Below are positions 58,609 through 64,000 of a stretch of DNA of 64,000 nt, one piece after another; position 1 is the first letter of the stretch; each line of letters begins with the position of its first letter. The stretch covers positions 248,001 through 312,000 of the forward strand of contig CANTUR010000383.1 in assembly GCA_947683625.1 (NCBI GenBank), given 5' to 3'. The stretch comes from Mallotus nudiflorus (taxonomy: Eukaryota; Streptophyta; Magnoliopsida; Malpighiales; Euphorbiaceae). The position numbers and the translations under genes were made by a program. The notes beneath the pieces are model-generated. The model made no database searches and had not been told where the DNA came from. It worked only from the letters and a program-made list of their open reading frames with translations.

Positions 58609-60620
58609 TCTCCCCTTTTTTAGCTTTGACGACCAATTTGAAAAGATGATAAATAATATGTGTGTGTGTGTAATAAATAAATAACATATATAAACATGTT
58701 AATTAAAATAGCTCCCCCTTTCAAATTAAATAGATGCAAAATGAGAAAATATTTTGCTCCCCCTTAACATATGCATAAATTTAATATTTATCATGTATCA
58801 GAGCATATAAACAAATGAATTATCATAGCATGTATAAAGGTTGATGTAGCATGTTTAACAAATATATTCCTTTAACAAATATATTTCTTTATTTCTCCTC
58901 CTTTTTGGACATGATAAGAAATATAAATAAATTTTATTATCCTTCTTGTAAAAAATAGAGACATCATAACAAAGTTATCAAGAGCATGGTCTAACATAAC
59001 AAATGATGATAACATGATTATTAAAAAATGTTACACAACATAAAAGAAATAATTTCAAACATATATGGATATAGTGCTACTATAATGCATCATAAAATAG
59101 TATATATGCTATATTGAAACATCACATGATCATGTAGAGTTTAACTAGTCAATTAATCATACATAATCATATGGTACTTAGCATATCTTAAACACAATTA
59201 TTTATTCCCTAAGCACATAGCTTCTTCTCCCCCTTTGTCAAAGACAAAAAGAAAAGAGAGAGATATAAGGGGAAATAGACCTAAGGGAGCCAAAAATACT
59301 AGAGGGAATAAAAGATCAAGAACCAAAACAGTGAAAACAAAGAAACTCAAAATCTTTATAAAAATCATGTCATTTTCAAAGATAAAAACCATTCCTAAGA
59401 AAAATTTATACATTAATATGAATTTTGTAGGAATAAACATAATTAAAAGATCATGCATAAATAAAAAATTCATGTCTTATAAAAACAAATTAAGCAAAAC
59501 AAAACTATTTATCATAAGGACAAAACTAGCCACACTTACATTGTTACTATGCATGCAAAAAAAATTCTGTGAAATAAATTCAAAAAATTTTCTCCCCCTA
59601 TTTCAATGGATTTAAAAAATTGATATTAAGGACACACTATCATATAGTTATGTCACTTACATAAACATATCTTTGGAAAAAAAAAATTTCTCCCTTAAAA
59701 GAAATTAACTAAGTACGTATACAAACTCAATTATACGTCCTCCTTTGTCAAAATGCAAAGATAGACCAAATATTAAAAAAAATATCCATGCATTATCAAA
59801 TATCAAAATAATTCCTAAGTAAACACAATAAATAAAAAAAATAAACAAACTCAGATATTTCTCCCCCCTTGTTAAAATGCAAATAAAATTGCATTAAAAA
59901 AATTTACAATGGTATTAAAATACCAATTGTAAACTAACAATTCATGTCTTATATCCAAAAAATATCCAGAAGATAAACCACATTGAAACTAACACAAAAT
60001 AATTATAAAACAAACTAACAACTCATGGTTTATATCCAGAAAATAAACCAAATTGAAACTAACACAAAATAATTATAAAACAGACTAACAACTCATGGTT
60101 TATATCCAGAAAATAAACCGAACATAAACTGATGAAAAATAGTCATAAAACAGCTTAAAACTTAGATACATAAAGTATATTGAAAATAAACCAAATAGAA
60201 ACTGGCATAAAATGAATTAAAAAATAGACTAATAGCTTAAAACTTAGATAGGGAAAGTATGCTGAAAATAAACCAAACAGAAACTAACATAAAATGAATT
60301 AAAAAATATTTAAAAAAATTATTGAGGAGGAGTAATATTTTTGCTAAATTAAAATAATTAATTAATTGAATTTAGCTCAATAATTAATTATTAATTTGCA
60401 AAATAGGAGGGCTTTTTTTAAAAAAGAATTGAACGAATCCAAATTAAATAAAATTAATACAAAGATCATGCAAATGGGAAATACAATATCTCATGTATAT
60501 GAAGTAAATTTGCTAAAGCAAATACTTTTAAAACAAAATATATACATGATGTTGAAAATAATTTTTCTAAAGAACATGATCACAGAAGAATCCAAACATC
60601 AATTCATCAATTTAACTAGT
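58609..60620 (-). other. 3' non-coding region of the right-hand copia element
   Basis: This AT-rich region lies between RNase H and the LTR. It carries recurrent purine tracts on the minus strand (complements of CTCCCCCTTT at about 58713, 58759, 59229, 59592 and 59862). Open runs such as 59235-59615 are compositional. I see no envelope-like gene. Confidence 0.55.
59930..60300. repeat. Short tandem repeats, about 72-bp period, in the copia 3' region
   Basis: Two near-identical units (about 59986-60058 and 60059-60130) contain AACTAACACAAAATAATTAT and GGTTTATATCCAGAAAATAA. A less similar unit precedes them and two related longer ones (GCTTAAAACTTAGATA...TGAAAATAAACCAAA) follow. Confidence 0.7.
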
Positions 60621-60622
60621 GA

Positions 60623-61000
60623 TCAAGATAAGCTTGAGCCATCAATCATACCAAATTCATGCTTAATAAAATTTAATTTTTCCTCACAAAAAGGCTTGGT
60701 AAAGATGTATGCTAATTGATGATTAGTATCAACAAAATCAAGAAAAATATCACCATTTTGCACATGATCACGCAAGAAATGATGTCTAATATCAATATGC
60801 TTAGTTCTAGAATGCTGAATGGGATTTTTACTAAGGTTTATAGTACTTGTATTATCACACTTAATTGGAATGTGATTAATATCAACGTCATAGTCCAAAA
60901 GTTGTTGTTTTTGCCATAGAACTTGGGTGCAACAACTACTAGCTGCCATATATTCTACTTCAGCGGTGGACAAGGCAACATAAACTTATTTCTTACTAAA
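60623..61000 (-). pseudogene. copia RNase H remnant
   Basis: STAEVEYMAASSC, KCDNTSTINLSKNP, HSRTKHIDIRHHFLRDHV and IFTKPF are typical copia RNase H. A TAA just upstream (about 60987) interrupts the usual link from RT. Confidence 0.88.
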
Positions 61001-61255
61001 CCAAGAAACTAAGCAATTTCCTAAAATTTGACAAGTTCTGGAAGTGCTTTTTCTATCTAGTAGGCTACCAGCAAAATCAGCATCAGAATAACTAATCAAG
61101 TCAAAAGAAGAACTCCTATGATACCAAAGTCCTAAATGCATTGGACCACAGATATTTAAAAATTATTTTAATAGCATTCAAATAAGACTCTCTAGGACTT
61201 GATTGAAATCTAGCACACAAGCAAGTAGCAAACATAATATCGGGTCTACTAGCGG

Positions 61256-62060
61256 TTAAATAAAGAAGGATCCGATCATACCTCTAAATCGCTTTTCATC
61301 AACCAGTTTGCCATTCTTATCCTTGTTGAGTTTGGTTGTGGTGCTCATTGAAGTTTTGCTTGATTTAGCTCTATTCATTCCAAACTTCTTGAGAATGTCC
61401 CTTGCATATTTGGTTTGATTGATGAAAATCCCATCTTTACATTGCTTGATTTGAAGTCCAAGAAAGAACTTGAGTTCTCCCATCATACTCATCTCAAATT
61501 CTCCTTGCATTAGCTTAGAAAATTCCTCACATAAGCAATGGTTAGTAGCACCGAAAATAATATCATCAACATAAATTTGAACAATTAATAAATCATGCTT
61601 GAATTTCTTTATGAAAAAAGTTGTGTCAACCTTTCCTTTAGAGAAACATTTCTCTAGTAAAAAGTTACTCAATCTTTTATACCAAGCTCTTGGAGCTTAT
61701 TTCAATCCATACAATGCTTTTGATAATTTAAAAACATGATTTGGAGAGTCAAAATTTTTAAAACCCGGAGGTTATTCAACATATACCTCCTCTTCAATAA
61801 AACCATTTAAAAATGTACTTTTAACATCCATTTGATAAAGTTTAAAATCCATATATGATGTAAATGCAAGTAACATCCTAATAGCTTCTAACCTTACAAC
61901 GGGGGCAAAGGTTTCATTATAATCAATTCCTTCCTCTTGATTATAACCTTTAGCTACTAGTCTAGCTTTGTTCCTAATTATGACACCTTATTCATTCATC
62001 TTATTTCTAAACACCAATTTGGTGCCAATAATAGGATGATGTTTAGGTCTAGGAACCAAG
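61256..62060 (-). pseudogene. copia reverse transcriptase remnant
   Basis: The open part 61672-61256 has YVDDIIFGATN, FEMSMMGELKFFLGLQIKQ and GIFINQTKYARDILKKF. Upstream in the same frame are DVKSTFLNGFIEEEVYVE-like and ALYGLK blocks, each followed by TAA at a position normally Gln. The catalytic YVDD is intact. Confidence 0.88.
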
Positions 62061-62599
62061 GTCCAAACCTTGTTTCTTTTAAATTAATTTAACTCTTCTT
62101 GCATAGCAAGGACCCAAAATTCATCACTCAAAGCATCAAATACATTTTTGGGTTCAATTTGAGAAATGAAAGCTAAATTAACAATAGACTTGAGTTTAGA
62201 TCTAATGGTTACCCCTTTTGTAGTGTCACCTATAATAAGGTCTTGAGGGTGAGCTTTCTTAAATTTTCAATCCTTTGGAAGTTCATCCTTCAAGGTAGGT
62301 TGAGGTGTCTCCTCATTTTCCTTTTTGCTTAGATCTTCAAGTTCCAAAGGCTTACTAGCATTTTCTTCTTATGATTCCACAATCTCATTGTCACCTATAA
62401 GATCATCAACACTATAAACATCCTTTCTAGGATCAAGTGAGATTGATTCATCAAATACTACATGCATTGATCTTCAACTACTAGAGTTCTCTTATTAAAG
62501 ACCCTATATGCTTTGCTAGAGATGGAATAGCCTAGGAAAATTCCTTCATTGGCTTTGGAATCAAATTTTCCAAGATTATCCTTGGTGTTCAATATAAAA

Positions 62600-63366
62600 C
62601 ACTTGCATCCAAATACTCTTAGATATGAGATTTTGGGTTTTCTATTGTTCCATAGCTCATAAGATGTTTTATTTAAAATTAGTCTTTTGAAAACTCAATT
62701 TGAAATATAACAAGATGTGTTAACAGCTTTCGCCCAAAAGTATAGAGGCAAATTATACTCATGAAGCATTGTTCTAGTCATTTCCACCAGAGTTCTATTT
62801 TTCCTTTTAACTACCCCATTTTGTTGAGGAGTTCTAGGAGATGAAAATGTATGAGAAATACCATTTTCATTACAATAGTTTTTAAAAAATTCATTTTCAA
62901 ATTTGGTTCCATGATCACTTCTAATGGATGAAATACAAAATCCTTTTTCTTTTTGAATTCTTTTTGAAAAATTTTTAAAAGCTTTAAATGCATCATTCTT
63001 TTAAGCAAGAAAACACACCCGAGTGTATCTAGAGTAGTCATCAACCAATACATAAGCATAGTGCACTCCACCGAGACTAGCAACTCTAGTTGGTCCAAAC
63101 AAATCTATATGTATAACTTCAAGTGGTTTAGAAGTGGACACTACATTTTTTAACTTAATTGAAGACTTAGATTGTTTTCCCTTTTGACAAGCATCACAAG
63201 GTTTATCCTTTGTGAATTCAAGCTTAGGTAAACCAATCACAAGTTCATGTTTACAAAGATCATTCAAAAGCTCAAAAGGTACATGTCCTAACCTTCTATG
63301 CCATGTCCATGTGTCATGGGAAATTGACATTAAGCATTTTATGTCTTTATTATCAATTTTATTCAA
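62600..63366 (-). pseudogene. copia integrase remnant
   Basis: A GAG-pre-integrase His-Cys region (WHRRLGHVPFELLNDL, CDACQKGKQ) is followed by the rve core start (HIDLFGPTRVASLGG, YVLVDDYSRYTRVCFL). A TAA at about 63001 and a frame change to 63000-62811 break it. Confidence 0.87.
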
Positions 63367-63407
63367 ATCAATAACATAAAAGTTATCTACTCTTTCACCA
63401 CTAAAAA

Positions 63408-63728
63408 TTACTTTGTCTCATCAAGACTACTAACAAAGCAATTTCTAGGATAGGAAGTCACCTTATTTCCTATATCACATAATTGACTTATACTTAGCAA
63501 ATTATGTTTAAGACCATCAACAAACAACACATGATATATAGATAAGGATTGAGGATTACCTATTTCTCTAATGCTAATAATTTTTCCTTTTGCATTATCA
63601 TCGAAAGTAACGTATCCTCCATCCTTAGTATCAAGTTTATTGAATTGCTCCTTATCTCTCGTCATGTGCCTTGAACATCCACTATCGAGATACCACTTAC
63701 TTTTTGTTCTTGCGAATTTCAAGCACAC
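63408..63728 (-). pseudogene. copia protease remnant
   Basis: WYLDSGCSRHMTRDK holds the catalytic Asp in DSG. GYVTFDDNAKGKII and NLLSISQLCD follow as in active copia proteases. A stop separates it from integrase at 63405-63407. Confidence 0.87.
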
Positions 63729-64000
63729 CTACATAAAACATTTTAAATGTTCTTTTGAACCCAAACCTTTCTTGGTTTAGGTTGGTTAGTTTCAAGATAA
63801 TCCAAAGGAAATAAATTCATATGTAGTTTTCTATAAAAGCACACATTATTAGTATCTCCTTTAATCATGCAATATGAACATATAATATTTTCAAATTTAT
63901 TTCTCCTAGAATGAAATGATTTCCTAGTGTGTGCAACATGCCTTTGGTATTGTGTGTATCTCTTATTGTTTTATGACATTGAGTGAGACATATATTGGCA

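Larger units (their letters stand above)
57244..64000 (-). mobile_element. Large Ty1/copia element (SIRE/Maximus-like), 5' part beyond window
   Basis: A TG...CA repeat at 57244-58608 looks like the 3' LTR. On the minus strand a purine tract (AAAAAGGGGAGAT) lies immediately before it. Further right on the minus strand come a 2-kb non-coding stretch, RNase H (about 60990-60623), RT (about 62060-61256), integrase (63366 to about 62600) and protease (63728-63408), in correct copia order. The 5' LTR, gag and zinc knuckle lie past 64000. The long LTR, long 3' region and DSGCSRHMT protease suggest the SIRE/Maximus lineage; this is tentative. It is inactive by several stops. Confidence 0.87.

Noticed and set aside
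59235..59615. 126-codon Lys/Ile-rich open run
   Set aside because: On the strand opposite to the copia element in its AT-rich 3' region, with no domain; composition explains it.
1..64000. CRISPR array, operons, bacterial genes or rRNA
   Set aside because: None seen. Repeats are transposon-derived and genes have plant introns; no direct repeats with regular unique spacers exist.

Overview
This is plant nuclear DNA, most likely from a eudicot. It is AT-rich, its genes are split by GT-AG introns, and it carries Ty1/copia elements, a GAG-only LTR element, a tRNA-derived SINE and CACTA- and MITE-like repeats. The recognisable proteins (PRL1, eL22, a FAE1-type 3-ketoacyl-CoA synthase, an SAG21-type LEA protein, phylloplanin-like and STIG1-like secreted proteins) are all plant families. 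I cannot name the species.

Left part, 1-13.8 kb, is a nest of elements. A minus-strand copia element (223-13821, paired 0.18-kb LTRs, tRNA-Met primer site, near-perfect 5-bp target duplication) sits in what may once have been an exon. A plus-strand element carrying only gag and protease (4685-13624) is inserted just inside its 5' LTR. Each LTR of that second element then received a copy of a long (about 3.1-3.2 kb) solo-LTR-like repeat, at 5385-8626 and 10735-13035.

Middle part, 13.8-31.2 kb, holds a two-exon LEA gene on the minus strand and two tandemly duplicated phylloplanin-like genes (19300-19871 and 29649-30221, minus). They are now separated by a CACTA-like repeat array, a divergent long LTR-like repeat inside that array (20600-28005), and a third full copy of the long repeat inside that one (21291-24377). 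Comparing the four long-repeat copies shows conserved hairpins with exchanged stems and conserved splice-site-like sequences. This is the most interesting unexplained signal in the window.

Genic part, 31.2-53.5 kb, is the conserved core. It contains an intronless KCS gene (+), eL22 (-), PRL1 (-, 17 coding exons, 482 aa reconstructed), a LIN-like ARM/WD40 gene without a visible U-box (-, about 1315 aa reconstructed) and a small STIG1-like gene (+). They are independent transcription units. PRL1 and eL22 have housekeeping-type promoters with telo-boxes.

Right part, 53.5-64 kb, has AT-rich spacer, a SINE with an 11-bp target duplication, a broken viroplasmin-domain gene, and the 3' two-thirds of a large minus-strand copia element (57244 to beyond the window end) whose Gln codons have decayed to stops. 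Exon models were joined by eye from splice consensus, reading phase and family similarity. No database search or alignment program was run.
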